64,000 bases of DNA. It comes from Monilinia fructicola. Its lineage: Eukaryota > Ascomycota > Leotiomycetes > Helotiales > Sclerotiniaceae. The DNA is taken from contig VICG01000008.1 in assembly GCA_008692225.1 (NCBI GenBank), forward strand, positions 879,001 through 943,000. The letters run 5' to 3'. Of this stretch, positions 10,381 to 23,732 are shown piece by piece. The notes below the pieces were generated by a model. It searched no databases, was not told where the DNA came from, and was given only the letters and a program-made list of their open reading frames with translations. A program made the position numbers and the translations under genes. The first letter of the stretch is position 1. Each line of letters starts with the position of its first letter.

Positions 10381-12118
10381 TATAACCATGTATTTTTATG
10401 ATTTCCAAGGTTAATTATTGGATTTCCATGGACATCCATTATCCAATATCCAATATCCAATATCCAATATCCAATTCGGTCTGTAAGGTTAAAGACTTTT
10501 AAGGAAACCCATCCCTCTACCGAAGCCGAAGCCGGCATCGCAGCTTTGAGAGTCAAAATGCTCAAAACCGAGGAAGACTACAAGTACTACGGTAGTATCT
10601 CAATATTGTTCCACTTTTACTACTCCACTACAAAGCTTGAGAAGTTGAGACTCGAGACTCGAAAGCTTCCAGTTGGGAGATGGCTGGCACTTTCCTCTTT
10701 CCTCTTGAGTCTTGACTAAGCTGGCGATAAGTGGGAATTGCCTTTCCGTTGGGATTCTGGGAACTCCGGCAATGCGGGTACGGCTTTTATAGTATATAGT
10801 ACTGTTACTGTGCTGCACTATGATTGGAGGTTGGAGATGATGCTGTAGATAAACGTACCTAGAGTAGGTACGTGGGGAATGAATGAATGAATGAATGAAT
10901 GCTATTACTGCAACTACTTTGTCCTCCATTGTATCAAGAAAGCCGCCAGGAACAAGATCTTCTAACTTTTAAGAATTTACAGTACCAATAAGAATAGGGC
11001 GGGGATGAACGACGATGAGTTCTTTTTAATGTTCCGAGAGGAGAAGAAAAGGTCCAAAGGTCCAAAGGTCCAATCGTCTAATGGTCAAACATGAAGATAT
11101 CCATATACTATTGTCCACGGGTCGGGTATTCGAAGGACTTCTACATCATCATCCATCCATCCATCCATCCATCCATCCCATCCATCCATCCATGCCACTC
11201 CCATCCATCCATCCCATCCATCATCCATCCATCCATCCATCCACCCATCCACCCATCCACCTCATTCTTGTTTAACCTTGCTGCAATACTGTCCCAGCAT
11301 GATTGTATTACTCCGTATAGTCACAAGATCTTCCTCCCTACAGCAAAACCAAACGCAAGCTTATGCACTGGACCCCACACACGCCTGCAGCACAGTACAG
11401 TAGCAAACTTTGCCTTGTAAAAAAGGAAAAAGAAGGGGAGCCAATAATCCCGAAGTGTTATTCGAATTGGTTCAAATTTAGTAGAACTATTGGGAGCCGC
11501 GGAGTGTAATTCTTCGCTTCCGTCAAGAAGGCTAGAAACTCGGTGGAAAGGAGTCAAAAAAAACATTGACGTCTAAGCGTATTGCATATAAGCAGCAGCA
11601 AAGAGGGAAAACAGAGAGGCCAATCACAATGGAGGGAATAGAATATCTCAAATCATTAACCGGGGTAAAATTACACAAATTACCTTGGGTGTTGCAGAGG
11701 CATCGTCCATTGCTCCGAAGTCAAGTACCCGTGGACAGCTAAAGACCCAGCTGATTCCCTTGCAATTATCTCTCATCTTCTCTCAGCTTCGTTCTCTTCC
11801 TACTTCCTCTCCCAAGATTCTGATCACTTGCTTCAACCTTTCTTCCTCTTCATTCCTATTCACTCCTATTGATTCCTATTGACTCCCATCCACTCCCTTC
11901 ACTTCTCGTAACGATACCCATTCAGATCGATATCCCATTTGCATTTCATCATTATTCAATCCATTGGAGGCACAAAGAAAGAGAGATTGCCTTGCACGAC
12001 CCCGCATTGCGGTCAACACTCAAGTAAATATCAAGTTCGCGGCGTAGACCTCTCCTTCAACTATTACATACCCATCCATTTGCGATAGTTGCGATACAAC
12101 GGCATTCCAATCATAGCA
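10381..12118. other. Intergenic region upstream of acetyl-CoA synthetase
   Basis: There is no supported gene. Tandem repeats include CCAATAT units at about 10439-10472, GAATGAAT at 10876-10900, GGTCCAAA at 11050-11071, and a long CATC/ATCC array at 11149-11261. From about 11750 the plus strand is CT-rich (CTTCCTCTTCATTCCTATTC and similar), typical of a fungal 5' leader for the gene starting at 12119. Confidence 0.5.
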
Positions 12119-14488
12119 ATGTCTGAAGGAAACGCAAAACCATCTACTCCGGTAGTAGCAGAAGCTCATGAGGTGGACACTTTCCGTATGTTGGAATTCC
12201 GAGCTTTCCCTGTCATACATGCATCTACTAACCCCTCATGCGCCTATAGACCCCCCGCAAAAGATGTTCGCCAGTAAGCTTTCAATTCTAAAACCACAAA
12301 AAGTCGCATGGCGATTGATGAATGCAACCTGGAAGATACTAATGATTCCTTTTAGAGCATCCAAGCAAGCCCCATTTAAGTGGTATGGGTTTCTCGCCTC
12401 TTGGCGGAAGACTAGAAAGCTAATAGTACGTTTCCTAGGCCTCGATGAATATAAAAAACTCTACGATGAATCGATTAAGGAACCCAACAAATTTTGGGGA
12501 AGATTGGCCCGTGAACTCCTGACCTGGCAGAAGGACTTCGAAACTGTCCACAGCGGATCATTCGTCGGCGGCGACAACGCTTGGTTCTTGGAGGGCCAAC
12601 TGAATGCTTCGTATAATTGTGTTGATCGCCATGCGATCAAGAACCCAGACAAGCCAGCTATCATCTACGAAGCCGACGAGACTACCGATGGTCGCACTCT
12701 TACATACAGCGAGCTTCTGCGGGAAGTGTGCAAAACCGCGTATGTTCTGAAGCAAATGGGTGTCAAGAAGGGAGACACCGTTGCGATTTACTTGCCCATG
12801 ATTCCAGAAGCTGTCATTGCGTTCTTGGCTTGCTCGCGTATCGGTGCAGTTCACTCTGTCGTCTTTGCTGGTTTCTCATCCGATTCCCTTAGAGATAGGG
12901 TGATTGATGCTCAATCGAAAGTTGTCATCACTTCTGACGAGGGCAAGCGTGGTGGAAAATTGATCGGCACAAAGAAGATTGTGGATGACGCGCTGAAAAC
13001 AATGTCCTGATGTCACGCATTGCTTGGTTTACAGACGCACCGGTGCCGATGTTCCAATGACTAAAGGACGTGATTGGTGGTGGCATGAGGAGGTCGAGAA
13101 GTGGCCATCTTATATTGCTCCAGAGCCGATGAACTCGGAGGATCCATTATTCCTCCTGCTCTACACCTCCGGTTCGACCGGAAAAACCAAAGGGTGTCAT
13201 GCACTCAACAGCCGGATATCTATTAGGTGCGGCAGCTACCGGGAATAATGTATTTGATATTCATGATTCTGATAAATTCTTCTGTGGTGGTGATGTCGGA
13301 TGGATTACTGGTCACACATATGTTGTCTACGCCCCTCTTCTCCTTGGTGTTGCGACAGTTGTTTTCGAGGGAACCCCGCATACCCGGATTTCTCGAGATA
13401 TTGGATGTCATCGAGAAGCACGAAGTCACCAATTCTATGTTGCGCCTACAGCACTCAGACTATTGAAGCGCGCTGGAGATCATCATGTCAAGGCAAAAAT
13501 GAAGCATCTGAGGGTGCTGGGATCAGTTGGTGAGCCCATTGCGGCTGAAGTGTGGAAGTGGTATTTCGAGATTGTTGGAAAGGAGGAAGCTCACGTTGTT
13601 GATGTGAGACCCTTCCAATCGAGGCTTTGAGATGATGCATGCTAATTAACATAAATGCAGACTTACTGGCAAACCGAGACTGGCTCCAATGTCATTACCC
13701 CGCTCGCAGGTGTTACTCCTACGAAGCCCGGTAGTGCATCCCTTCCATTTTTCGGTATCGAGCCTGCAATTATTGATCCTGTTTCTGGGGATGAAATTCT
13801 CGGAAATGATGTTGAGGGTGTATTGGCATTTAAGCAACCATGGCCGAGTATGGCTCGAACCGTCTGGGGAGCGCACAAGAGATATATGGATACATATTTG
13901 AATGTCTACAAGGGATACTACGTAGGTTTTACATTGCACCTTCTCCTCACAGCTTACTGATACGATGTAGTTCACCGGTGATGGAGCAGGACGTGATCAC
14001 GAGGGTTATTACTGGATCCGAGGCCGTGTTGACGATGTTGTCAACGTCAGCGGTCATCGTCTATCTACTGCCGAAATCGAAGCCGCTTTGATTGAGCACC
14101 ATGCCGTGGCCGAAGCCGCAGTCGTTGGCATCCACGATGAACTCACCGGACAGGCCGTCAATGCTTTCGTTGCCATCAAGGATGGTAACGAGATCAACGA
14201 TCAATTGAAGAAAGATCTCATCTTGCAAGTCAGAAAAAGCATTGGTCCGTTTGCTGCGCCCAAAGCAGTATTTGTCGTTCCCGATTTGCCAAAGACTAGA
14301 AGTGGTAAGATCATGCGTAGAATTTTGAGAAAGATATTGGCAGGTGAAGAAGATCAGTTGGGTGATACGTCTACGGTACACACTCTACCCCCGCTCGTGA
14401 TTATAGTTACTAACATCAAGGCCAGCTCTCCGACCCAAGTGTAGTTGAGAAGATCATCAATACAGTTCACAGCGCAAAAAAGAAGTAG
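12119..14488 (+). CDS. facA: Acetyl-CoA synthetase (FacA / ACS type)
   Basis: The enzyme makes acetyl-CoA from acetate, ATP and CoA and belongs to the ANL (AMP-binding) superfamily. Exon 1 (12119-12185) encodes [20 protein letters not shown]. The following short N-terminal exons are not fully resolved (candidate 10-nt exon 12264-12273, candidate exon near 12357-12382), and the main exon begins near 12436 with [20 protein letters not shown]. Key blocks are [32 protein letters not shown], the P-loop [11 protein letters not shown] (interrupted by an extra A in 13182-13186), [53 protein letters not shown] and the A10 lysine motif [15 protein letters not shown]. Later introns lie near 13602-13660, 13922-13970 and 14374-14425. 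Frame changes occur at 12996-12999 (extra A), 13182-13186 (extra A) and three single-base losses between about 13373 and 13435, all at homopolymers. The final residues VHSAKKK precede TAG at 14486-14488. Confidence 0.93.
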
Positions 14489-14796
14489 AGAATATGGTAC
14501 GAAGGAGGATGAATGGGATGGGATGGGGTGCAGAAGCGTCCGAGGCAGGCGCCTTAATTATTTATGCCTTATGATGCACGCCAGGCTAGTTTTTCCCTGC
14601 TTTGTTTAGTTGCGGTCGCAGGACCCTTGGGATTGCGTGTTGGGGTTTCAGTCGCTCTCGGTAGCTTTTCAACGACTTTTGGGTAGGGCGGGTCTCGTTG
14701 GGATATCAGGGCCCAGGGGTTAGGTTCTTCTTGCTAGGTCTTTACGCACACCCGTATTTTATGAATTTGAGCAACTTTTTCTCCCTCACCTCCACG

Positions 14797-14833
<37 letters not shown>

Positions 14834-17800
14834 ATTCTGCTGCTCCATGCCATGCCATGCCATGCCATGCCATGCCATTGACGATTGCCATCCCAATCGG
14901 CTTTAGGACTTCCAATCCCCACAACCACTGACCACTGACCACTGACCACCACGCCCATGGCGTCAAATCACCACGGGCCAAGCCCTCGCAGCGCGCAGCC
15001 AAGAGCGCGTCGGCATGTCGGATCCGCCTTGGACCTGGGATGCTTCTTTCTTGGTGTCGCCACTGCCCTTTCTCACCGATGCGCTTTCGGCTGTTGGCTT
15101 GCTTGCTTGCTTGCTTGATTGCTTGATTGCTTGATTGCTTGATTGCTTGATTGCTTGCATAGCCTCCTTGGGGTAGCTGAATTTTGTAGTCATCAGTGGA
15201 TCATGGGATGGGATGGGATGCTGGGGCTTGGGCTTGGTATCATGGCTGGGGACTTGGGGTTTGGTGGTTGATGATGTTTGATGAGGCTGGTGGTGGTGGT
15301 GGTGGTGGTGGTGTATGGCTTGATCGGGTGTATCGGGGTTAAGGTATGTATGTATGTATGTATGTATGTATCTATCTATCTATCTAGTGAGAGCAGGAGT
15401 TGGATTTGGGGTAAGCGGAGAGTCGGAGACGCGTTTGGGGTGAGATGGATAGGGTTGGATATGGTATGGTATGGTATGGTGAGGTGAGGTGAGAAGGGGA
15501 GGCATGTAGGGTAGGTAGGTAGGTAGGTAGGCATAGCCTCATTATGATTCATGGGTGGATATGTCCTTGTCTCTTTGCGCGTTTCGTTATGCTGGAGGAT
15601 TCGTGGATTGCGTGGTTTGTATTGTATTGCGTGTCTTTTTGGATTTGTGAGGGATGGGGAGTGGTGGGCGGGGGTGAAATGTGGAATGGGATGGGATGGG
15701 ATGGGATGGGGATGGGAATTATGAATATCGTTTGTTGGTCGTGTGTCGGGGCTCGATGCTCTGGGGGAGGAGTGGATTACTCGGATGGATAGCTGGCTCT
15801 CGTCACTCGGATTCAGTACTCACTCTTGGCATTTTTGAGTACTATAGTAAGTAATAAAGTTGTGGGTTTATTGTTGGCTGGAGTTGTTACAGTAGTTGGT
15901 TGATTTACGTATATTGATTTGAAGTGTTACATCGATTTATGTATATATATATATATCACAACACCTAGCTTATAAATTGTATATCAGGTAGGTAGTTGAT
16001 GACATATATGACCGTGTATGATGTACTTTTTGCATACGAATTGACTTCGATCTTTGGTGCTTTTCATTTTTCTCGGCAACCATGTCCTTGATTTGGCACT
16101 GTAATTTCTTTAGTTTACCGCATTTCGTATGGGAAATAACACATACGGTTTTGTCTCTTATACTCCGTACACCTTTGTCTTGTTGTAGGTACTTCTCCTT
16201 TCCTCTCACTTCTTTTGGAACTCGGGGTCAGGGGAGGGGTAAGTATGGGAGAGAAAGAAGGCAACCTTTGAGTTTAAAGGGCAACGAGACGGAGAAAATG
16301 TTTTGTAATCAATCATCTCAATACTTACCTATTGTATGGTACCCCTTGGCCGATAATTTGAGGTCTGTACCCCGTCAGGATTTATATTTGTATATTTATA
16401 TTTACGGAGTGGTTTTGTTTCACCTCATCTCATCTCATCTCATCCTGTTCCGAATCCCACCTTGCTACTTGCTACAGTATCCTCCGGAGAGGCAGGCAGT
16501 GACTTCATAGGTTGAGAGGGGGATGGAGATGCATGGGTTGGAATTGTGGTGCTAGTAATGGATGGATGGATGGAGCAGTGTTACCCCAGCTTCATTCATT
16601 CTTTGATAGAATTATGAATAAACGAGTGAGTAGACAAACACTGGACAGAGATATGAGAGTGCGGGTATGACCTCGAGGGGTAACGATTCTTTGAGGTAGA
16701 GTTTGTAGGTTGGTTACTCCGCCACATTCGATGAAATGGATTGCCACTTTTTATAAATTCCAGATGAAAGAGAAGATATTTGGATTTATCATATTTTTCC
16801 TTCTTCTTCCTTCCCTCCTCCTTCTTCTTCTTCTTCTTCGGGCAAAGAGATTAAGTATGATGAATTGATAATAAGCCAAGTCAATTAGTTCCATGGCTGC
16901 ATGTTCCCAAGACATTAAGATCTTCTGGATCTTCTCGTATTATTGAGTTGCCGGACTTCCAGCACATTGGATTAATAAAGAAAGGATACTCGAATACTTA
17001 TTCGTCGATACTGTCGATAAATGAGTAAATATACAATAAATACAACGAACTACTCGTATGTAAACAAACCCCAGCCACCTTTTATTGTGCGAAGTAGATA
17101 CCTAGTATATCCATGGATAGTATATACTGTCCAGAGTATATATCTCCAGGGCCACCTATACACATAGCACACATAGCTACTACACAAATGCATATGGAGG
17201 ATCAGCAACATTATTCAAAACACTTGAAGAATTGAATTAGACGCCGAATCATCAATATTACAATACCACTCCCGCACACACCTACCTAGACTCCATCTAC
17301 CTGACCGCCCGCATATAAAGGACAAATATTGTTGTTGTACAAAAGAAGAGACGAGGAAGAAGTGTTGACGACGGGAGTGTGTGAGGGGCTGAAACGGCAT
17401 CTGAAGTTATTAGGTAGGTAATTATTTAATTATTTATTATTTATTATTTATTATTTGTTTATATATGGATTACGCCAGAAAGACCTATTCAACATAATAA
17501 ATACCATTATTATACGATTATATATGATTATATGATTATATGATTATATGATTATATGATTATATGATTATTTATATAATTTATGTAATTTATATGATTT
17601 ACGGAGCATTGTAATCATCCATTCTTATTTATATACAGCTGCTTCTTTACTCACCTGGGACCTACGGATTATACTTTCCTAAGCTTGCCCAGATGCTTAC
17701 AGAGTACCTTACTTACTTTTATCCCATCGTTTTTATTATATAGAACGCCTTTTCCCTTTTTTTATTAATCCTTCAACTTCCTAGGTTCCATTCAACCTTT

Positions 17801-18268
17801 CTTCACCTAATCACGACGGGACGGGACTTGTGCATTTGATCATTAGTCGTCAATTGACTCTTCCTCACAAACATACACGAAACGAATCTTCAAACCTTCC
17901 CAACTACTGCCAGTCTATCCAAGACAATCAACACAATCATATCCATCACCGTCTCAAAAAATATACGATATTACTTTGAGTCACTCTTTTGTATTGAGCC
18001 TCTATCCACCAGTCTAAGGAGAGAGAAGAATATAATAATTCGGATGCCACGGATACTCTCGTTCATTTGCGCATGAGATACGAGAGTCAAGGGTACGACT
18101 TTCTTTTACGCCTTCTATACCTGCGACACCAGGGGGGAAGCTGGTGCTATCATCAGGCTGTGCTTCAGCCCATTGCGACGGAGGACAGTGAGGACAACAG
18201 GTCGACAGGTCAACAGGACAACAGGTCAACAGGTCAACTGGTCAACAATCATACACAAACTCTAGATC
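14489..18268. repeat. Microsatellite-rich intergenic region, 3.8 kb
   Basis: I see no gene here. Arrays include TC at 14799-14831, CCATG at 14845-14877, ACCACTG at about 14925-14948, GCTTGATT at 15097-15159, GGT at 15289-15313, GTAT then CTAT at 15343-15385, GGTAT at 15460-15482, TGGGA at about 15676-15712, TA at 15945-15956, CTTCTT at 16800-16840, TATTTAT at about 17425-17460, TGATTATA at 17521-17572, and GGTCAACA-like units at about 18198-18246. Local open frames follow these repeats and should be ignored. A perfect ATCCATGGAT lies at 17109-17118. Confidence 0.7.
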
Positions 18269-20973
18269 ATGTACATACTGAAGGGTATTGTCGTACTGAC
18301 GGCTTTATTCGCAGATTTATTAAATGGTACGTTACGCATTTCTAGAAATGTTCTCGACTTCAAATCGAAATATGGCAACTTCTCCCGACATGCCCACTGC
18401 CTTAAATATGGAGATAATCAAAAGCTAATCAATTAACCTTAAAAGCACATTCTACTGAAAGAAATCCTTTAACATATATCTCATATATGTCGATAGTCCA
18501 GAAATTAGAACGCCTTCACATCGAGTACATGCCTTGTCGAGTTTTGATGTCGAGTTTGGATTACATGGAGGAAACCAGCGAGTGAAGCTTTCCCTGAAGC
18601 CTAATCATGATGTTATTGCGGAGGGAGCGACGATACAGTACCTGGCCCCGGATGGAACGCTTAGAACCAAGGAAACCATCGATAGGTCTGCACATCGAGT
18701 GTTCAAGGGGTCGGCATGGCTACAACATTATGAAGGTGCGGAGTGGACAAATGTTGGATGGGCGAGGATAATGGTTAAGAAGGATGGGATGAACCCATAT
18801 TTGAGGGCGCATTTAGATTAGATGGTGATCATCATCATATCCAAACGAGATCGAATTTTATGTCAACAAAACACGCATTAGACCCATCATTGCCGGATGA
18901 AGGAAAGGAATACATGGTTGTATGGAGGGACTCTGATGTGTGGCAGTGGATATACCGAAGATTACGAAGGACTTATGCACCCGGACCTGAGAAGAAGCGC
19001 AAGGGAAGATCCGTCCTGTTCAGCAGATGGACTAAATTTCAACTCGGCAAACAATCCGATCAACAACTATGAACCGATGGGGAAACGAAATGAGGGGTTC
19101 TGGGGATCAATTTCTACTCGAGCTATATTCGGACGACAAATTGATACGCAATCGGGTGGAAATTCAGCAGGAGTAAATCTCATCACGACTATCGGATCTT
19201 CAGCCGGATGCCCTTCTACTCGTAAAGTAGCCCTTGTGGGTATTAAGCTACGGATTGTACATACACTGCTGCTTTCAACTCGACCGAGTCGGCTCGAGAA
19301 AATATCATCCAGGTTCTCAACTCTGCTTCGGTACACAATACGAGGATAGTTTTAACATCACCCTTGGTCTACAAAATCTCACTGTTAGCGATGCCGCATG
19401 CCCTGCTACTGCAGCTTCGTCGGCCCCTTGGAATGTGGGATGCAGTGACAGTGTTTCAATTCAGGATCGATTGAACCTCTTTTCTGCGTGGAGAGGTGAA
19501 CGGCCCGATACCAATGCTTATTGGACTTTACTTAGTACTTGCGGTACTGGAAGTGTAAGTCTTGTTTCATTTTTGGGCTTGGATTATCGGAAGCGGAATA
19601 TTGGAGAGCAATACTCATCAGTCACGTACCAGTTGTTCATTCATGCATTTACTAACATTCATCATCTAGGCTGTTGGATTAGCTTGGCTCGGTCAAGCAT
19701 GTGTCACGGACGCACAAGTCGCCACAACGTCTTCCGGCAATGAAACTGTCAGTGGTGCCAACGTCGTTGTTAGAACGAGTACCGAGTGGCAGGTTCTTGC
19801 TCACGAGACTGGGCATACATTCGGAGCCGTTCATGACTGTACAGCGGAAACTTGCAGTGATGGTCAGACCGTTGCAGCCCAGCAATGTTGCCCTCTTAAT
19901 GCTCAAACGTGTAATGCAGGGGAGCATACATTATGAACCCAAGTACCAATAATGGTATCACCAAATTTTCCCCTTGTACCCATTGGAAACATCTGTTCGG
20001 CTATTGGAAGAAACAGCGTCAAAACCAATTGTTTGAGGGCCAACAAAGATGTTACTACGATTACCGGAAGTCAATGTGGAAATGGAATCGTGGAATCCGG
20101 GGAAGATTGTGATTGCGGTGGGACTAGCGGTTGCGGCAGCAATAGTTGCTGTGATCCAACAACATGCAAATTTACGACAAACTCAGTTTGTGATCCTAGC
20201 AATGAGGATTGTTGTACACAGACTTGCCAGTTTGCATCCAATGGTACAGTATGCCGTGCTAGCACTGGTGTCTGCGACCCCCCAAGAAGTATGCAGCGGA
20301 ACAGCTGCTACCTGCCCTGTGGATGCTACTGCTCCTGATGGTAAGAATTGTTGTACCTCTGTTGTCAAGAGCTATGCTAACCCATGATAGGAACTTCCTG
20401 TGGCAATTCATCCTCGTTATCCTGCGCGTCAGGTCAATGTACCTCCCGCGACCTTCAATGCAAAACCATCATGGGATCATACACCACAGGTAATGATACG
20501 TATGCCTGTTCTTCCTCTGGCTGCCAAATTTCCTGTGCATCCCCCGAATTCGGTGCCAACGTCTGCTACTCTATGCAACAAAACTTCCTCGACGGAACAT
20601 CCTGTCAAGGAGGCGGAAAGTGTTTAAATGGTGACTGTAAGGGTGCTTCTGTAGGCAAAGAAATCACCTCCTGGATTGACGAACATAGAAATCTCGTCAT
20701 AGGTATCGCTTCTGCTATTGGTGCGTTGGTCATCTTTGCATTACTTAGTTGCATTGTCGGCAGGGTTAGAAGGAGAAATGCAATCAGAAGGGCAAAGGAA
20801 AGGGCAATTTACCACCCGCAAGGCTATAATCAGGGTCCAGCCATGTGGCAGCCTCCTCCTATGAGTGGTGCGAGAGGTATGAATCCTGATGGGGGAACCT
20901 GGGTGGATGGGAGGTGGAGACAGGCACCTCAACACCCCCGGGGGCCTGGCAACCAAATGCTAGGTATGCCTGA
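18269..20973 (+). CDS. ADAM-type zinc metalloprotease, membrane-anchored
   Basis: The encoded protein has the domain order of fungal ADAM (reprolysin, M12B) proteases. Exon 1 (18269-18326) encodes a signal peptide, MYILKGIVVLTALFADLLNG, followed by a GTACGT donor. Exon 2 opens with RNPLTYISY and the prodomain (TPSHRVHALSSFDVEFGLHG). The catalytic site HETGHTFGAVHD matches HExxHxxGxxHD, and a Met-turn (MNPSTNNG) follows. Next come a Cys-rich disintegrin domain (CGNGIVESGEDCDCGG, CDPTTCKF, CCTQTCQF), a further Cys-rich region, one transmembrane helix (LVIGIASAIGALVIFALLSC) and a basic, Pro-rich cytoplasmic tail. Introns are visible at about 19557-19670 and 20342-20390. Several frame changes are needed (about 18492, 18830-19060, 19100-19330, 19930, 20280 and 20937). 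With the last one the protein ends ARYA at TGA 20971-20973. Shedding of surface proteins is expected from the family, but the substrate is unknown. Confidence 0.88.
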
Positions 20974-22593
20974 GCCCGCTTCAGTTGTCGTTATTTTGAG
21001 TACGGGTGGGTATTGGAGTTGGTGCACTTTATGCATACACGTTACGTGGTGTTTTGGATCAAATTGGGCTTTTGGTATAGGATTTCACTGATGGGATCAG
21101 GCATGGCGTTTTCAAATGGGATAAAAGGGATGTTGGCTATCGTATACCTTTAAGCAGAATTCAGGATTATTATAACTATCATGTTATGTTGCATTATGAT
21201 ACAAAGAGGAGAGGGGATCTTCCACGGATTGAAGGAGTGGATAAGAATTTCAATCTTTGATTTTGATTTTGACTTTGATCTTGATTTTGATTTTGATTTT
21301 GAAATCGACTCCCCTCTTTCTCCATACTCGTGAACACACTCCGCTCAAGAGAAACCAGAGTAGACCAAACGGACGGAACAGAATAGAGTCCTCTCCACTA
21401 CAACAACACTTCGCATACCTTCCTCCCTTCCTCTCTCCCTCCACAGGTAACACATATATGTATGTATGCATATATGCATATATTCACATAACAACAACCT
21501 CACCATAAAGCTTACAAAGCGCACACGTAGATAATCTGGGAAATAGTTGAGATGTTAGGCGTTGGGGTTGGGGCTAGGGTTGGGGTTGGGGTTGGGGTTG
21601 GAGTTGGAAAATAGCAAATGGCAAATGGGAGAATGAATCTGGGAATCGATATCGATATCTATAACTATCCCTTATTTATAGATGTGTAGATGTGTAGATG
21701 GGTAGATGGGTAGATGGGTAGATGGGTAGATGGGTAGATGGGTAGATGGAGAGGTGTAGATGTTAGAATACTTTTTTTCTTTTCTTTCTTTCTTCTCTTT
21801 CTTTCTTTCTTTCTTTCTTTCTTTTTCGTATACTGCCAGCTCTCTGTGTGAGGTGGGTAGGTAGGTAGGTGGGTAGGTGGTAGTGCGAGGGATATATAGC
21901 GAGGAGCGGGTGTGTGAGGGAGGGGAGGGGAGGGGAGGGGGAGTGGGACGAGGATGATGGATGGATGTCAAGGATGTCAAGGATGTCAAGGATGTGAGTG
22001 ATGGGAGGGAAGTATCGCGTGGGGATTTGGTGGAACATGGTTGTCTCTTGTGTGGGTTGATGTGTAGGTAGGTATAATTAGATGTGAGAACGACTTTACA
22101 ATGAACTTTGCATACGTGCATACATACGTGAAATAAGAGTCACGAAGGAAAAGAGAAGAGGTTTGGATGGTTCGTTTATTGGTGTGTTGGTTCTGCTTGG
22201 AAATGGTATGTATCATGGCAGTAGCAATTCCTGCTCAGTTGGCTGGCTGCTAGAAAATCCTATGAACGCCAATTCTTTCCCCTTATTATGCCTCCACTGT
22301 GTGCATTATTGATGGTGCATTTTATTCCATGTGGATTTCTTTTGCTTTTGCTTGCATTGATTTTTCTCGTCTGTTTACTGCGGGGAACGCTATTGTTGAT
22401 TGTTTCGTACGCAGCAGCTGGAGAGAAGGAATATCATGATGCTTCTTTGGTACATATCGTTGGTTCAAAATTAGGAACGATGATATGCTACTTTGGTGAT
22501 CTTTTGATGTAGACTGTCTGGCCATTCGAGGTATAGCGTGATGCTGGCGATCCGATACTTCGTTCCCCAATGACCAACCAGGAACACATCACC
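20974..22593. repeat. Repeat-rich intergenic region
   Basis: There is no supported gene between the protease and the convergent RPB3 gene. Repeats include TTTTGA units at 21252-21303, GGGGTT units at about 21563-21604, GGTAGATG at about 21695-21750, CTTT at about 21776-21828, GGTAGGTA and GGGGA runs at 21850-21945, and GGATGTCAA at 21963-21995. The hydrophobic frame at 22288-22512 is probably the untranslated 3' flank of RPB3 read in the wrong direction. Confidence 0.6.
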
Positions 22594-23732
22594 TTACCAT
22601 CCTCCACCTTGACCATTCTGACCGTAAGGAGTGGCACCATAAGGAGTAGCCGCACCACCCGCAGCACCCCATGCATTTCCTCCACCATACGGCGTAGCAT
22701 AGCCCGGGTCCTGCCAGCCCTGACCATTCATACCCACATCCGGACTCTGAGGCGCATCATATCCACCACCATTAGCTTGACCATCACCCTCTCTGTAAGA
22801 TCCTGAAGAACTGCCGCTAGCTTCTGTTGCATGACCTTGATCCCCTGTTGGATAATAGCGTCAGGCTCCAGATTACCGATCGACTCAACTTCGAAGTAAA
22901 AGTTATTGGGTACGGCATCGTAATCAAACGGAGCGCCTTCTTGGGCTGGCTCTTCCCAATCCGCATATTTGCTCTTAGGCCTGCAGGGACTAAGTAAGCA
23001 TAATATTCAGGTCCTACGAAAGGATCATCTACGTACCATTCCTTTGCAGGGTCATGTTCATACCACAAATCGATATGCTTCAATTTGTTATGTGGATCAT
23101 ACTCAAACCCGACCGCAGCTGTAGGTGCCCATTTCGCATGTTCCTTCGCAATGCCCTTCAAGGCTATACATTTCATGCGCAACTCTTGTCCCTTTCTCAA
23201 CTTGGCAATGACGGGTCCAAGTCCATCCGGATCCGTGATGACAGGATTTCCCACCCATTTGTTGGCACGTTGCGGGTCGACGACCAAGTCGCGTGCATAA
23301 ACCTTCATGATTTCATCACCCGTACATCTCGCGTGAAGCGTGAGTGTAACACTACAAAGTTCGCAGTTTCCATCGCAATCGCAATCTCTCGTGTAAATAA
23401 CATCATCACAATTTTTGGAATTCAGCGGGACGAGACCGAGTCGATGAGCGATGAATTCATCTGCAAGAACCGATGTATTGGCTTCTATTTGTACTCGATC
23501 AATAGCAATGGTTGGGACTTCTGAGAGAATTGTTCGACGGAGCGAGTTCGCAAAGGCGAGATCCACGTTGGACAATTCAAAATCGACGTGATGTGAGCCA
23601 GCCTATGTGACATATTGCGCGTGAGCTTCCACATCATTCGAGGCAGCTATAGCAAAAGGAAGATATACCTCTGTGATCTTGACTTGGGGTCCCGAGGACT
23701 CCTGGTCCATGACCATAGGATCGTAATCCATT
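22594..23732 (-). CDS. RPB3: RNA polymerase II subunit RPB3
   Basis: This is the alpha-like subunit of RNA polymerase II, which pairs with RPB11 to nucleate assembly of the enzyme in the nucleus. Exon 1 (23732-23669) encodes MDYDPMVMDQESSGPQVKIT. After a 66-bp intron, exon 2 begins at 23602 with the dimerisation region (NVDLAFANSLRRTILSEVPT and VQIEANTSVLADEFIAHRLG). The zinc loop CDCDGNCELC and the insert with YYAYLVPAG follow. Two frame changes are needed: near 22980, after VPAG, where the frame resumes as KYADWEEPAQEGAPFDYD, and near 22800, where it resumes as EGDGQANGGGYDAPQSPDVG. The C-terminal tail is Gly, Tyr and Pro rich with YATPYGGG and ATPYGATPYG, ending in GGGW and TAA at 22594-22596. 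Both shifts sit beside short homopolymers, and an essential gene like this is unlikely to be truly broken. Confidence 0.93.

Noticed and set aside
21563..21604. GGGGTT tandem units resembling a telomere
   Set aside because: Filamentous fungi use TTAGGG-type telomeres, and the array is short, internal and among other microsatellites.
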